Shown: piece by piece, positions 8,648 through 18,117 of the stretch
Numbering within the stretch: the stretch's first letter is position 1
Layout: every line of letters begins with the position of its first letter
Assembly: GCF_047345415.1 (NCBI RefSeq)
Contig: NZ_JBLFEP010000002.1
Location: forward strand, 186,001-250,000
DNA: 64,000 bases
Origin: Maribacter_C sp947494565
GTDB lineage: Bacteria; Bacteroidota; Bacteroidia; Flavobacteriales; Flavobacteriaceae
Reading direction: 5' to 3'
Notes under the pieces: generated by a model
What the model was told of the DNA's origin: nothing
The model's input: the letters and a program-made list of their open reading frames with translations, nothing else
Database searches by the model: none
Translations under genes and position numbers: made by a program

Positions 8648-10084
8648 ATGCTAGTCACCATCTTGATTTCGACCTTGCTTTTTAGCTCGTGCACAAGCTC
8701 TCAACGTTCGCAAACAGCGGTTAATAGGATCAAGCTGTCAGAATACACCCGCTCTTTTGTCAAGATCGACACTTCCAAAATTGCTTTGATCGGTGCCAAG
8801 GTCTTTGACGGTAGGGGAACTCAACCGAAATCAGCCCAGACAGTTTTAATTCAAAACGGGGTAATTCTGGAGGTCGGAGACTCCGAAGCTATTTCTGTTC
8901 CAAAAGGATTTCAAAAGCTCGCAATGAACGGGAAGACCATTATTCCTGGTATTGTTGGTACACACAACCATATGCGTTTTCCCAGAGGAGCGCTTTTTTT
9001 CTCCTCACCAAGGCTTTACCTCGCCAGCGGTGTAACTACCATCCAGACCTGTGGAACGGGGCATCCGAAAGAAGAAATAGCCATCGATAGTGCCATTAAA
9101 AGTGGGAAGCTCCCCGGTCCGGAAATCATAGGATCAAGTCCCTATTTTACAGGTCCCGAGGGAAAAGCGAACTTTATTAGAAACACGGATGAACAACTGG
9201 TTCGTGATACTATAAGTGCCTTGGCTAAAATCGGGGTGAAATGGATCAAGGTGTATCAACGTACACGTCCGGAAGACTTAAGAATTATCGTTGATGAAGC
9301 ACATAAGAACGGATTGAAGGTGACAGGGCACCTTTGTGCCACAACCTATACAGAAGCGGCCCACCTAGGCATTGATGCCATTGAACACGGGTTTATCCAT
9401 AGTTTTGACCATGCTGAGGAGCACGTCAAAGGGACTTGTTCCGGTAATAGGAATTTCAGATCCCAGCTCAATATCGATAGTGAGGAAGTCAGGCAAGTTC
9501 AAAGTGCCTTGATCCATAACAATGTGGCCCTTTCTTCAACGCCATCGATTTTTGAAACACAGGCCGGAGGCGCAGCGGATCCTCGGGATTTGGAAGCGTT
9601 AGCACCATTTTATGTCGAGGCTTATAGCGAACGAAGGGTAAGAAAAGAAAAACAAGGGGCTGATTGGTATTTTAAGGAGATATGGTTGACCAAATCGCTT
9701 GCGTATGACTTGGCCTTTTACACCGCCGGAGGTATTCTGACAGCAGGACCGGACCCTGGATTGCATAATTTGCCTGGATATGGAGATCAAAAGAACTACG
9801 AACTGTTCATTGAAGGCGGGTTTACACCAGCGCAAGCCATTCAAGTGATGACATTCAATGGAGCCAAATCATTAGGGCTTGCCGATGAGATTGGGAGTAT
9901 TGAAAAGGGAAAGAAGGCCAATTTGGTTCTACTTGACGGTGATTTGGAAAAAATGCCGTCGGTTATTCGCAAGGTCGATATCGTATTTAAAGAAGGGATA
10001 GGTTTTGACCCTCAAAAGATGATAAGGTCCGTTCGTGGATTAGTCGGGTCGGAAATGGACGAGCAATTGTTTTTGGGAAAATGA
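8648..10084 (+). CDS. Amidohydrolase-family lipoprotein
   Basis: The start at 8648 gives a clean lipoprotein signal (MLVTILISTLLFSSC, lipobox at FSSC) and a protein of 478 residues; an ATG at 8540 would add 36 residues ahead of the signal. Metal-dependent hydrolase features in order: the TIIPGIVGTHNHMRF strand with HxH, a lysine in WIKVYQR, histidines in KVTGHL and DAIEHGF, and an aspartate in TAGPDPG. The C-terminal part has the usual GSIEKGKKANLVLLDGD. Substrate is unknown (imidazolonepropionase/prolidase-like group). It overlaps the next gene by 4 bp (ATGA), so the two are probably translated together. Confidence 0.87.
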   Translation: MLVTILISTLLFSSCTSSQRSQTAVNRIKLSEYTRSFVKIDTSKIALIGAKVFDGRGTQPKSAQTVLIQNGVILEVGDSEAISVPKGFQKLAMNGKTIIPGIVGTHNHMRFPRGALFFSSPRLYLASGVTTIQTCGTGHPKEEIAIDSAIKSGKLPGPEIIGSSPYFTGPEGKANFIRNTDEQLVRDTISALAKIGVKWIKVYQRTRPEDLRIIVDEAHKNGLKVTGHLCATTYTEAAHLGIDAIEHGFIHSFDHAEEHVKGTCSGNRNFRSQLNIDSEEVRQVQSALIHNNVALSSTPSIFETQAGGAADPRDLEALAPFYVEAYSERRVRKEKQGADWYFKEIWLTKSLAYDLAFYTAGGILTAGPDPGLHNLPGYGDQKNYELFIEGGFTPAQAIQVMTFNGAKSLGLADEIGSIEKGKKANLVLLDGDLEKMPSVIRKVDIVFKEGIGFDPQKMIRSVRGLVGSEMDEQLFLGK

Positions 10085-11469
10085 AAAAGAGCACATACTA
10101 CCTTCTTTTTTGCCTTTTGGGCCTGCTTCATATGAAGATTTCGGCCCAAAGTATTCAAAGAACCGTTTGCGATGGTAATGTGGTACGGCTCGATAGCTTG
10201 CTTCAACATACCGACATCAACATCACCGATGATAGCGGTCGTTCGCTCTTGCATTGGGCCGTGGCCTGCAAACAAAAAGAAACATTCGATTTCTTGGTTC
10301 AAAAAGGAATCCGGATAAACGTAGCGGATAATCAAGAACAAACCCCGATGCACGTTGCCGTACGGTTTGGTAATTTGCAGTATTTTGAATTACTACTACG
10401 GCTTCAGCCCAGTAACCAATGGATCTCTAATTATGGGGCTTCCCTCATGGAAAAAGCCGTTTTGAACAAGGATACCGTATTTGTAAAGAAATTGATCCAA
10501 AGCGGTATCGCAATAAACGGCGCCAATGAGCGAGGCAGTACGGCCTTGGAAATTTCCGAACGGATTGGAGCCAAAAAAGTAGCTTCGATCTTGCGCTCTT
10601 TGGGTGCGGACGATGGCTTGGTACGTATGATAGAAAAGAAAGGAAACTATATGGGAGAATCAGCACCTGATACCATTCCAAAAATGTTCGCGCCAAATTT
10701 CATTTCTACCGAGGAACAGGAATTCAGCTCCATTTTTAACTCCACGGGTACTGAGTTCTATTTCGGGGTAGATAGAGGTGGCACGAATGAAATTCGCTAT
10801 TCCAAAATGGTGGATGGTCTTTGGAGCAAACCGGAAACCCTTCTATCACACGAACTTTACAGTTATAACGACCCCTTTCTTTCGAATGACCAGAAGCGAC
10901 TTTACTTTATTTCCAAAAGACCATTCGATGGTGTAGGGAAACCCAAAGATGTCGATATCTGGTACATCCAAAAAAGTAAAACGGGTTGGTCCGACCCCAT
11001 CAATGCCGGACCGGAAATAAACACGACCGGCGACGAATACTATATTTCATTTACCGATACAGGCACCTTATACTTTGCGTCAAATGGCCATAATCCTGAT
11101 AAATCGGATCATGATATCTACTCCGCCGCGTTGGTCGATGGGGTGTATCAAAAACCTGTAGCGCTTAGTGACGCTATCAACACCGAAAACTATGAAGCTG
11201 ATGTTTTCATTGCTCCTGATGCCTCCTATATGATTTTTTGTTCTACACGAGAGGAAGGTTTGGGAAGGGGAGATTTATATATCAGCTTTAAAACCAATGA
11301 CGGCCAATGGTCAGAAGCGGTCAACATGGGCGATACGATCAACACTCCTTATTACGAATATTGCCCGTTTGTGACCAAAGATGGAAAGTATTTGTTCTAT
11401 ACTAGTAATCAAGATATATACTGGGTCAGTACAGCGGTTATCAATAGATTGAAGGGTGACCAGCGGTGA
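10081..11469 (+). CDS. Exported ankyrin-repeat plus PD40 beta-propeller protein
   Basis: 462 residues with signal peptide MKKSTYYLLFCLLGLLHMKISAQ. Residues about 30-180 are ankyrin repeats (GRSLLHWAVACKQKE, EQTPMHVAVRFGN, GSTALEISERIGAKK). Residues about 200-455 are PD40/WD40-like TolB-type repeats (LSNDQKRLYFISKR, GTLYFASNGH, PDASYMIFCSTREEG, DGKYLFYTSNQ). Both modules bind proteins or ligands; no catalytic site is visible. The ATGA overlap with the amidohydrolase suggests a partner of that enzyme in the periplasm. The combination of ankyrin and PD40 is not one I know as a named family. Confidence 0.85.
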   Translation: MKKSTYYLLFCLLGLLHMKISAQSIQRTVCDGNVVRLDSLLQHTDINITDDSGRSLLHWAVACKQKETFDFLVQKGIRINVADNQEQTPMHVAVRFGNLQYFELLLRLQPSNQWISNYGASLMEKAVLNKDTVFVKKLIQSGIAINGANERGSTALEISERIGAKKVASILRSLGADDGLVRMIEKKGNYMGESAPDTIPKMFAPNFISTEEQEFSSIFNSTGTEFYFGVDRGGTNEIRYSKMVDGLWSKPETLLSHELYSYNDPFLSNDQKRLYFISKRPFDGVGKPKDVDIWYIQKSKTGWSDPINAGPEINTTGDEYYISFTDTGTLYFASNGHNPDKSDHDIYSAALVDGVYQKPVALSDAINTENYEADVFIAPDASYMIFCSTREEGLGRGDLYISFKTNDGQWSEAVNMGDTINTPYYEYCPFVTKDGKYLFYTSNQDIYWVSTAVINRLKGDQR

Positions 11470-11474
11470 AGCCC

Positions 11475-11495
11475 AAGGATCTAGGGAATCCTTTT
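11475..11495. terminator. Weak hairpin between convergent genes
   Basis: AAGGAT, a 7-nt loop and ATCCTT followed by two T residues, just after the ankyrin/PD40 gene and before the convergent serine hydrolase gene. A short stem, so only a tentative terminator. Confidence 0.35.
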
Positions 11496-11507
11496 AGCGC
11501 GAATAAT

Positions 11508-12974
11508 TCATTCCAAATTGCGAAGTGCTTTGAGGGCATTTGTGTTTTCTGGATTTAAGGTTACGGCTTGTCTATAGTTCTCTATAGCTTTATCCTTGTT
11601 TCCAAGGAGTGCATGTACCTCTCCCAGACTGTCATAGGCATTTGAAGATTCGGGAAACAAGTCGGTGTTCATCTTGAAAATTTCAAGGGCGATATGGAGC
11701 TTTTCCGCTTCAAGGAAGTCATATCCCAGACTGTTCATTTCCCGCTCCTTTACCTCAAACTGGTCGGAGGTTTTCTGATTTCGATAAAAAACGATTCCAG
11801 CATCAAGCCCCTGTTGAGATATGATGTTTGACAAACCGTCGGCAAATGACCTTTTAGGAAGATCATAGGATTTTTCTTTAAGAATACCGTTAATGGCGTA
11901 GGTCATTGGTCTGGTTTCGGTGCCTTGAACATTGCTAAGTATGATAATGAGGTTCTTATCGGATGGAACTCTGGTAATTCGCGCACTATATCCTTGAATT
12001 CCCCCACTGTGTTCAAGCACTTTGATACTATCTTTGGTATTGCCGATAGGGTATTTTGAATTGAACCAACCATAGCCATAGAATCTGCCTAAACCAGCAA
12101 TATGTGACTCAAACAAGAGGGCTGTGTATTTTGGCGATAGTATTTTATTTGAGTAAAGGGCCTGATCCCAGCGGTACATATCCTCCACCGTTGAATACAT
12201 CGCTCCCGCCGAATAAGAAACCGTCATATCTGTATACCCAGCATTTTCATAGCCAATTCCTTTTTTAACATAACCGGAGGATCGATTTTTAAGTAAAGTG
12301 TTGTGACGGTCATATCCGCTATTTTTCATGCCTAAAGGACCTAAAATCCGCTCTTGTAGAACTTGCTCGTAAGATTTTTTGGTTACTCTTTCAATAATCA
12401 CACCTAGCAAAAAGTAACCAGGGTTACTGTAGGTAAATTGACTGCCGGGCCGAAAATCAAGACCTGAATCGTCCCAGAGGGCTAAAAGTTCCTGCGGAGT
12501 ATAAGGGTCTCTGTAGTTCTTTAATCGGAACCTTGGTATTCCTGAGGAATGGGTCAATAAATGGTGAATCGTAATTTCATTCCCTCCCGCTCTTGGATAA
12601 TCAGAAATGTACGTATTGATGGTCGCATCAAGTTCGATTACTTTTTGCTCCACCAATTGCAGAATCATCATTGCGGTAAACTGTTTGGTCAAAGAACCGA
12701 TCCTGTGTTTCGTGTTAGGCATATTGAGAACTTCAAGCTCTTTATTGGCATAACCAATGCCCTTTTTATAGATCACTTTTCCATTTTCAGCGACCAGAAC
12801 AGAACCGCTAAAGCCAAGGCGCTCCTCGTACGTTTCTAGGAGCCTATCAATTTTGGTAGACTTGTTCTGATCTATTTGAGAGTTGGCTTTTTCGGAATCA
12901 CTTGACTGAATCTCATAGTTACAAGACAAGAGCAGCAACATGGCCAAAAGCGCTAGGGTTATTTCTTTTTTCAT
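11508..12974 (-). CDS. Serine hydrolase (class C beta-lactamase-like) lipoprotein with C-terminal TPR
   Basis: 488 residues from the chosen start MKKEITLALLAMLLLLSC, whose lipobox ends at Cys18. The beta-lactamase/PBP4-like domain has SLTK at 94-97, YSN in FTYSNPGYFLLG and HSGG near residue 322. About 60 C-terminal residues form TPR units (YDSLGEVHALLGNKDKAIENY). Such periplasmic lipoproteins act on D-amino acid peptides or esters; few are true beta-lactamases. A start seven codons upstream would spoil the signal peptide. It is one of four related hydrolases in this window. Confidence 0.9.
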   Translation of the reverse strand: MKKEITLALLAMLLLLSCNYEIQSSDSEKANSQIDQNKSTKIDRLLETYEERLGFSGSVLVAENGKVIYKKGIGYANKELEVLNMPNTKHRIGSLTKQFTAMMILQLVEQKVIELDATINTYISDYPRAGGNEITIHHLLTHSSGIPRFRLKNYRDPYTPQELLALWDDSGLDFRPGSQFTYSNPGYFLLGVIIERVTKKSYEQVLQERILGPLGMKNSGYDRHNTLLKNRSSGYVKKGIGYENAGYTDMTVSYSAGAMYSTVEDMYRWDQALYSNKILSPKYTALLFESHIAGLGRFYGYGWFNSKYPIGNTKDSIKVLEHSGGIQGYSARITRVPSDKNLIIILSNVQGTETRPMTYAINGILKEKSYDLPKRSFADGLSNIISQQGLDAGIVFYRNQKTSDQFEVKEREMNSLGYDFLEAEKLHIALEIFKMNTDLFPESSNAYDSLGEVHALLGNKDKAIENYRQAVTLNPENTNALKALRNLE

Positions 12975-13033
12975 TTCTGATCTTATGTGTGGCATTAGAG
13001 TGGTTTTGATTTTAGTTCGGACAGATTCATATC

Positions 13034-13897
13034 CTAATCCCCATGTTGTTTTAGGTAGTCATTAATGGAAATGTATTTGACCAACGGACTGTTCTTATAG
13101 AAATCTTCTAGAATAGCCTTGTGCCCTGCTCCCATGATCAGAATGACTCTCTCATGTTTGGTTAGCAAAGCGTCTAGATTCTTTTTGATGTGTAAATTCC
13201 TTTTCAACCAATTGGTAACTATTTCTACTTCTAACCCTTCCGGATTATCGGAGATATTCAAAATCTGATCGGTATATAGCCCTTTATTGAATGCATTGGA
13301 TCGACTTTCATTTAAATCGATCAATACCGGCAAAAGGGCACTGTGTTTTAGTAATCGTGTTCTACGTTCCGTAAAATTTTGGGCTTTCTTAATGATGTGC
13401 TCAAACTTTTCCAAGAGCTGATTATCCGATAAATACTTCGAAAATGCGACGTCATCAAATTCCATTTGGTAGTCCGCACCGTAGACAGCGTCCAAACCCG
13501 ATGCAGCAGCCAACTTGAAGCCCAACTGATACAATTCATTTTTAGGCAGTTGGTGAGGGGTTTCTAAGTAAGCATTCAGCATTTTTGTCAATGAATCATT
13601 CAAAGACGGTTCTCGCTCCACGACTATTTTTGTGGGATGAAACTGTTTTAACCGGAGTATGACTTCATCAATTTCTCTTTGTCTTTTTTCGGAATAAATA
13701 CTATCCATAACAATAGCACTGAAGTCACTAGAGCCGGCAAAATGAAACGTGCCTAAAATGGCAAATACAGGCACTTCCGTCGATATGGGTATAGCAATGG
13801 GTGGTGCCGCTTTTCGTTGCTCTCGAAAATCACAGGAGACCAAAACAAAGAGCAATAGGAGTATTGGAAAAAATCTCACTGATAAGTTGGTTCCCAT
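13034..13897 (-). CDS. DUF5694/TraB-GumN-like lipoprotein
   Basis: 287 residues from MGTNLSVRFFPILLLLFVLVSC, a lipoprotein signal. The body has FAILGTFHFAG near the start, KIVVERE in the middle and ILIMGAGHKAILEDF near the end, a layout like the TraB/GumN fold with conserved histidines and acidic residues. The family has been suggested to be a metal-dependent peptidase or hydrolase; activity here is unknown. The chosen start lies 4 bp after the upstream gene's stop, so the two are probably one transcript. A start 13 codons upstream would overlap that gene. Confidence 0.72.
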   Translation of the reverse strand: MGTNLSVRFFPILLLLFVLVSCDFREQRKAAPPIAIPISTEVPVFAILGTFHFAGSSDFSAIVMDSIYSEKRQREIDEVILRLKQFHPTKIVVEREPSLNDSLTKMLNAYLETPHQLPKNELYQLGFKLAAASGLDAVYGADYQMEFDDVAFSKYLSDNQLLEKFEHIIKKAQNFTERRTRLLKHSALLPVLIDLNESRSNAFNKGLYTDQILNISDNPEGLEVEIVTNWLKRNLHIKKNLDALLTKHERVILIMGAGHKAILEDFYKNSPLVKYISINDYLKQHGD

Positions 13898-13901
13898 GAT
13901 C

Positions 13902-14510
13902 TTATAACCCAAATTCTTTTTCCATTTCAACAGCACACCGGTTGATAAGGGTGCTGGTGTTGTTGTCGGTAACTACCCAGTGTTCTTCAAGTAGTGATGA
14001 ATAGCATATCCGTATTTTTAGCGTATCCAAGAATTCTTCAAACAATCGGGTCTCGTCGGTCCATCTTAAAAAAATCAGATTGAGCTTTTCTTCGGGGGTA
14101 ATCATTTCATTTTGAATACTACCTACCGTATTGATCATACTATAATTTATCTTGGATTCAGGAGACAAGGTTTGCAGTACATCAAACCAATCCTTAAAGT
14201 GTATACTGTCAGTATATACTTGGTACGAATTGATTTTGGCCAGACCATTGCCACTGTTCTTTATGATGATGCCATAACCATCGGAATTGTATGTTTTTGT
14301 AATTGTCAGATACGGAAACATGGTGGCCTTTTGCTGTGTTCTCATTATTCTAACTTCTTGAATTGAAATATAGAGCGCGCAGGCACTGAGTAAAAGGGCA
14401 TTTGAGGCAACTATGGTATTCAGGCTTGGAAACTTGACTTTACGGAAAAGGAGTTGTATCCTTTTTATAGCACGATCGGGTCTTATGTTGTACCACATAT
14501 TTGAACTCAT
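13902..14510 (-). CDS. Single-pass membrane protein of unknown function
   Basis: 202 residues. A basic N-terminus (RAIKRIQLLFRKVKF) is followed by one TM segment (about residues 33-50) and a soluble part with beta-strand character (YGIIIKNSGNGLAKI). I recognise no family and no catalytic motif. It is translated just ahead of the DUF5694-like lipoprotein, so a shared envelope role is possible. A palindrome at 14637-14649 lies upstream. Confidence 0.6.
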   Translation of the reverse strand: MSSNMWYNIRPDRAIKRIQLLFRKVKFPSLNTIVASNALLLSACALYISIQEVRIMRTQQKATMFPYLTITKTYNSDGYGIIIKNSGNGLAKINSYQVYTDSIHFKDWFDVLQTLSPESKINYSMINTVGSIQNEMITPEEKLNLIFLRWTDETRLFEEFLDTLKIRICYSSLLEEHWVVTDNNTSTLINRCAVEMEKEFGL

Positions 14511-14636
14511 GAACTAAACTATTTTATCATATCAAAATACTCGGCGGTACTAAAAATTACTATTGATATAATCAGTAAGACCTAGTCTTTTCTTCATAGA
14601 CGTTCGCGAAAGATTCTTTCAAACGACCTTTTAGGT

Positions 14637-14649
14637 GTAATCAGATTAC
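14637..14649. promoter_or_regulatory. Palindrome GTAATC-A-GATTAC
   Basis: A perfect 6-bp inverted repeat around one central base, 127 bp upstream of the single-pass membrane protein gene and downstream of the LytTR gene. An operator is possible; not tested. Confidence 0.25.
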
Positions 14650-14711
14650 TGTGCTAAATTTAATGCTAGTTCTTACTGATTTAAGGGGATTTTCGAATTT
14701 GTGACGAACGG

Positions 14712-15545
14712 TCACGTTTTTGTTTTGAACGGTAAGTCTTTTAGTGCTTTTGTTTTCATGTTTCGTGCTACCGGAATCTTGATGCCATAACTTAAATCAA
14801 CAAACAGGTTTGTTTTCTGTTTGATAAAGCCCTTAAAGAAAAGCGTATTGATCAAATACGACCGGTGTGTTCTATAGAGTTGGGGAAACTGCGCGGCGAT
14901 ATCCGCCAACCGCGCCCTCAAAATCTTCTTTTTTAAATGCGAAGAATCGAGATAATGCACTTCAACATAGTTGCCCGATGCTTTTAGATAGATGAGTTGG
15001 TCAGGCTTCAACTCAATGACCAGATTGTCGGTACTGGTTTTGATGACGTACATAGGGTTCTTCAACAGGTTCTTCTCCTTTGGGGGATTGAATTTTCCGA
15101 GTAGCAATCGACCTCCAATTAAATAGGGTAGAATGATAATCAAAGATGGTAAGTAGACATCGGTTAGGTAGTTCATAAAATAAAGCGATACCGGATTCTC
15201 GTTGCCGAAAAAAAGAAAAATGCCATACACTGAAAAGGAAGAGAACGTACATGCAACCAACAGCAACACGGTCTCATTTAGAAAAACCCATTGTTTTTTA
15301 AACCTTGTACGTTGGTATTGGTAACTTAGGGATATAGTGTAGCTGAGCGAGCCGACACAGGCATAGGCCAAAAGTCTTTTGAACTTCTCGGCACTCGAAA
15401 GTTGATAGAGTTCAAAAGCATCGGAAAGCCACAAAAATGAGAATATCCATAGGCCGAAACCCACACCCAATAAAAAATGATGTCCAAAGTTTTTATCAAG
15501 AGGATATTCTCTTTTGCATATTTGAACACTGCTAGACCACTTCAT
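14712..15545 (-). CDS. Membrane-anchored LytTR-family regulator
   Basis: 277 residues. Four hydrophobic segments occupy about residues 22-155 (for example FLLGVGFGLWIFSFLWL and LPSLIIILPYLIGGRLLLG), followed by a LytTR DNA-binding domain at about 165-270 (QLIYLKASGNYVEVHY, QLYRTHRSYLINTLF). There is no receiver domain, so it acts as a one-component membrane regulator. Its neighbour on the left is a separate membrane protein gene and on the right the DoxX-S41 gene, both on the same strand. Targets unknown. Confidence 0.85.
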   Translation of the reverse strand: MKWSSSVQICKREYPLDKNFGHHFLLGVGFGLWIFSFLWLSDAFELYQLSSAEKFKRLLAYACVGSLSYTISLSYQYQRTRFKKQWVFLNETVLLLVACTFSSFSVYGIFLFFGNENPVSLYFMNYLTDVYLPSLIIILPYLIGGRLLLGKFNPPKEKNLLKNPMYVIKTSTDNLVIELKPDQLIYLKASGNYVEVHYLDSSHLKKKILRARLADIAAQFPQLYRTHRSYLINTLFFKGFIKQKTNLFVDLSYGIKIPVARNMKTKALKDLPFKTKT

Positions 15546-15656
15546 GTTTGTCTTTCTTAACGATTTTTATGACGAGCGCTCTCCTTCTATTTTAGTACCC
15601 CAAAACACCTTACTTCCGCTAGTCGAACAGTTGGATTTTTGTGGTTGGGACCGTCT

Positions 15657-17999
15657 TTAGTTTTTATGTATTAGGTCTAAGACTGCGTTTAATTCGGTGT
15701 CTATTCCATTGGCGAAATCCACCGTGTTTTTTTCTACAAGAATATGCGGTTGTACACCGCCATCAAAGATTTCTTTGGCGTTGGACTGCACTTGTTGCCC
15801 CATAACCGGAATGTCCAATTCAACTCTGGTATTCGGTAACCTTAAAAAGAACATGTAGTTTCCGTTGGTGCCTTGTTGATTTCCTCCGGTTTCTTGCCCT
15901 ACTTGGGTTATATTTTCAATTTGCTTGGCGTACATGGCCATTAGGTGGGTAGCTGAACTATTGGAGGCATCGGTAATCAGATAGGCTTGCCCTTTAAAGC
16001 CATCTTTTCTGGGTTTGTACACTTTCTTCACTATCCTATCTTTACTATCCAAGTAAAAACGACCCTCCTTTTCTTGTCTTATTTGACCGGTAAAATCGTA
16101 AGGCGCTTTGGCCCAAGTACTGATATGCTTTTTAAATCTTGCAGGAATTTTTTTGTATCTCACGGACAAAATCATTTCAGGTAACTCAAGAGGGGTTTGA
16201 ATAAGTCTTTGCAGAATATATTTGCCGACTTCACCTTGACCTCCTTCATTTCCGCGGATGTCGATTATAAAATCCGTAACTCCCTTGTCATTGATTTCAT
16301 CAAAGGCATTGTCGAGAAAGGCTTTCCAGTCAAACTCGTTGCGCTGTACCGCAAAGGATTTTATGGATAATCGGGCGATTTTATCACTTAGGAGTTCAAA
16401 ACTCCATCCATCTTTTACAGAACTTTCCAATTTTCCGTAACGTTCTTCCAGGATTTTGGTTCGGTTGGTTTTTGATATTGCCTTGACCGAAACTTTGATG
16501 ATCTCTTGAGCATTCGGGGGAGCAAGCTCCAGTTCAAATTTTTCGGTACTTCCAAATTCCAACGGATAGAAGATATCGAACATCGAGAATTTCTCCGTGC
16601 CATCAGTGAGTAGGCGCTCTAATTTCTTTTCGTAGTTGTTACCGTCGGAAGTGGTGTACTGTGCTAAGCGGGTCATGAGTTCCTCCGAAGCGACCCCATT
16701 GATGCGTACGATTTCCAGGCCTTTTTTAAGCGCTTCGTTTTCAGAGGCATTTTTGTCGATGAACAACCTTTTTCCTAACCTATTAAAAGTAAAAGGAATT
16801 TTATCGGGCTGATTGAAAATCGCCTTCTCTACACTGCTTGATTGGTTCCATGGGTTGGTAAATGTATGACTGCACTTCACTTTTGCAGCAAATTTTGAAA
16901 CGAGCTTATAGGTGTCGGTCAATGTGGGATTCGCCAGTATTTGGCTTTCCAATTCTTGAAAATCATCCTGCAGGCTTAAAGAATCTCTGTATTTATAAAT
17001 GTTAGGGTGTATGTATTGTAGTACTTCCTTCAAGACCGCAATATCTTCTTTGATTTGAGACTTTGTATACACCAGTTTCTCAAGTTGTTCAGGGGTGTAG
17101 TATTCAAACTCGTTAAACGTGGCGTTAATGATTACGGGTTCATCCTTGAACCATACCACTCTATTGTCAGCACCTTGTAATTCTTCTTTACCATCATTTG
17201 TGAATTTGAATTTGACATTCTTTTTTGCCGTTTTAAAATTAATAGTGGCCTCGTAGATACCATCATTGTCGGTATCGGTTAGTATAAAGTTTTCATCCCA
17301 GGAGAGCGGACGCTCGCTTCCCCTTATTCCGACATTTGTAGCCGTGGCGACACCCTTCATGTCCACTTTAAAAATAACCTGTTGGTTTTGGGCGGTTAGA
17401 TGAATTGTGGTCAATAATAGAATTAGAACTGCAATGGTCTTGGACGGGGCCTTACTATTGGACGATTTTTGAAGCTGATCTAACTGTATTAAAGGGGTGG
17501 TAAGAATTCTATTTTCTTCAAGACTTTTGCCGATGAGATAATCCAATCCAAATCGACCTGATCCAAGAACGATGCCGTAAAGGGATACCCATAAGAAACC
17601 CATGGCTGGAAGCATTCCCCATACGCCTTGATCCCATTGTTGGAAAAAAATTGCGACCATCATGGTACAAGAGATACAAAGAGATACTACTCTGGTCTTG
17701 AGCCCCAAGGCAAGAAACAAACCTCCGATTGCTTCACTTGCGGCCCCAAGCCAGGCAAAGAAAACAGGACTCAAGGCAAAGAGACCTCCGTATTGGGCGA
17801 TGTCTTCTACAAACCAATTCGATACCTCAAATAATGACAAATCACGTTCAGGAGAGGTCCAAGGCATTCCGAATTTTGAAGCTCCGAAATCAAAAGCTAA
17901 AAGAAGTCCGCAAAGAATACGCGGTAAGGCAATAACACTGTCGGCTATTCTTGAAGGTTGAGTGACTGGGGTGATTAGTTTTTCAAATAAACGTTTCAT
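15657..17999 (-). CDS. DoxX / E-set-like / S41 peptidase fusion protein
   Basis: 780 residues from MKRLFEKLITPV; a start 29 codons upstream is less likely. Order: DoxX-like membrane domain (about 20-155, four TM), a linker, a second hydrophobic stretch at about 188-203 (TIAVLILLLTTIHLTAQ) that reads like an old signal peptide, a carbohydrate-binding/E-set-like beta domain (about 205-300), then an S41 C-terminal-processing-peptidase-type domain (about 310-775). S41 features: DIRGNEGGQGE near 580-590 and DASNSSATHL with a likely nucleophile Ser near residue 681. The second hydrophobic stretch would place the peptidase outside the inner membrane. It looks like an operon of two genes joined into one frame. 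Confidence 0.85.
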   Translation of the reverse strand: MKRLFEKLITPVTQPSRIADSVIALPRILCGLLLAFDFGASKFGMPWTSPERDLSLFEVSNWFVEDIAQYGGLFALSPVFFAWLGAASEAIGGLFLALGLKTRVVSLCISCTMMVAIFFQQWDQGVWGMLPAMGFLWVSLYGIVLGSGRFGLDYLIGKSLEENRILTTPLIQLDQLQKSSNSKAPSKTIAVLILLLTTIHLTAQNQQVIFKVDMKGVATATNVGIRGSERPLSWDENFILTDTDNDGIYEATINFKTAKKNVKFKFTNDGKEELQGADNRVVWFKDEPVIINATFNEFEYYTPEQLEKLVYTKSQIKEDIAVLKEVLQYIHPNIYKYRDSLSLQDDFQELESQILANPTLTDTYKLVSKFAAKVKCSHTFTNPWNQSSSVEKAIFNQPDKIPFTFNRLGKRLFIDKNASENEALKKGLEIVRINGVASEELMTRLAQYTTSDGNNYEKKLERLLTDGTEKFSMFDIFYPLEFGSTEKFELELAPPNAQEIIKVSVKAISKTNRTKILEERYGKLESSVKDGWSFELLSDKIARLSIKSFAVQRNEFDWKAFLDNAFDEINDKGVTDFIIDIRGNEGGQGEVGKYILQRLIQTPLELPEMILSVRYKKIPARFKKHISTWAKAPYDFTGQIRQEKEGRFYLDSKDRIVKKVYKPRKDGFKGQAYLITDASNSSATHLMAMYAKQIENITQVGQETGGNQQGTNGNYMFFLRLPNTRVELDIPVMGQQVQSNAKEIFDGGVQPHILVEKNTVDFANGIDTELNAVLDLIHKN

Positions 18000-18117
18000 A
18001 TGATATCTTTTTTTGTTCGACAGGTCAAAATTGCAAAACAAAGGAAAGACAGGCGTTTCAATTCGTGGCAATAGGGCCTCACCCACGAATTGAGACGTCT
18101 TAAATTATGTAACTAAC

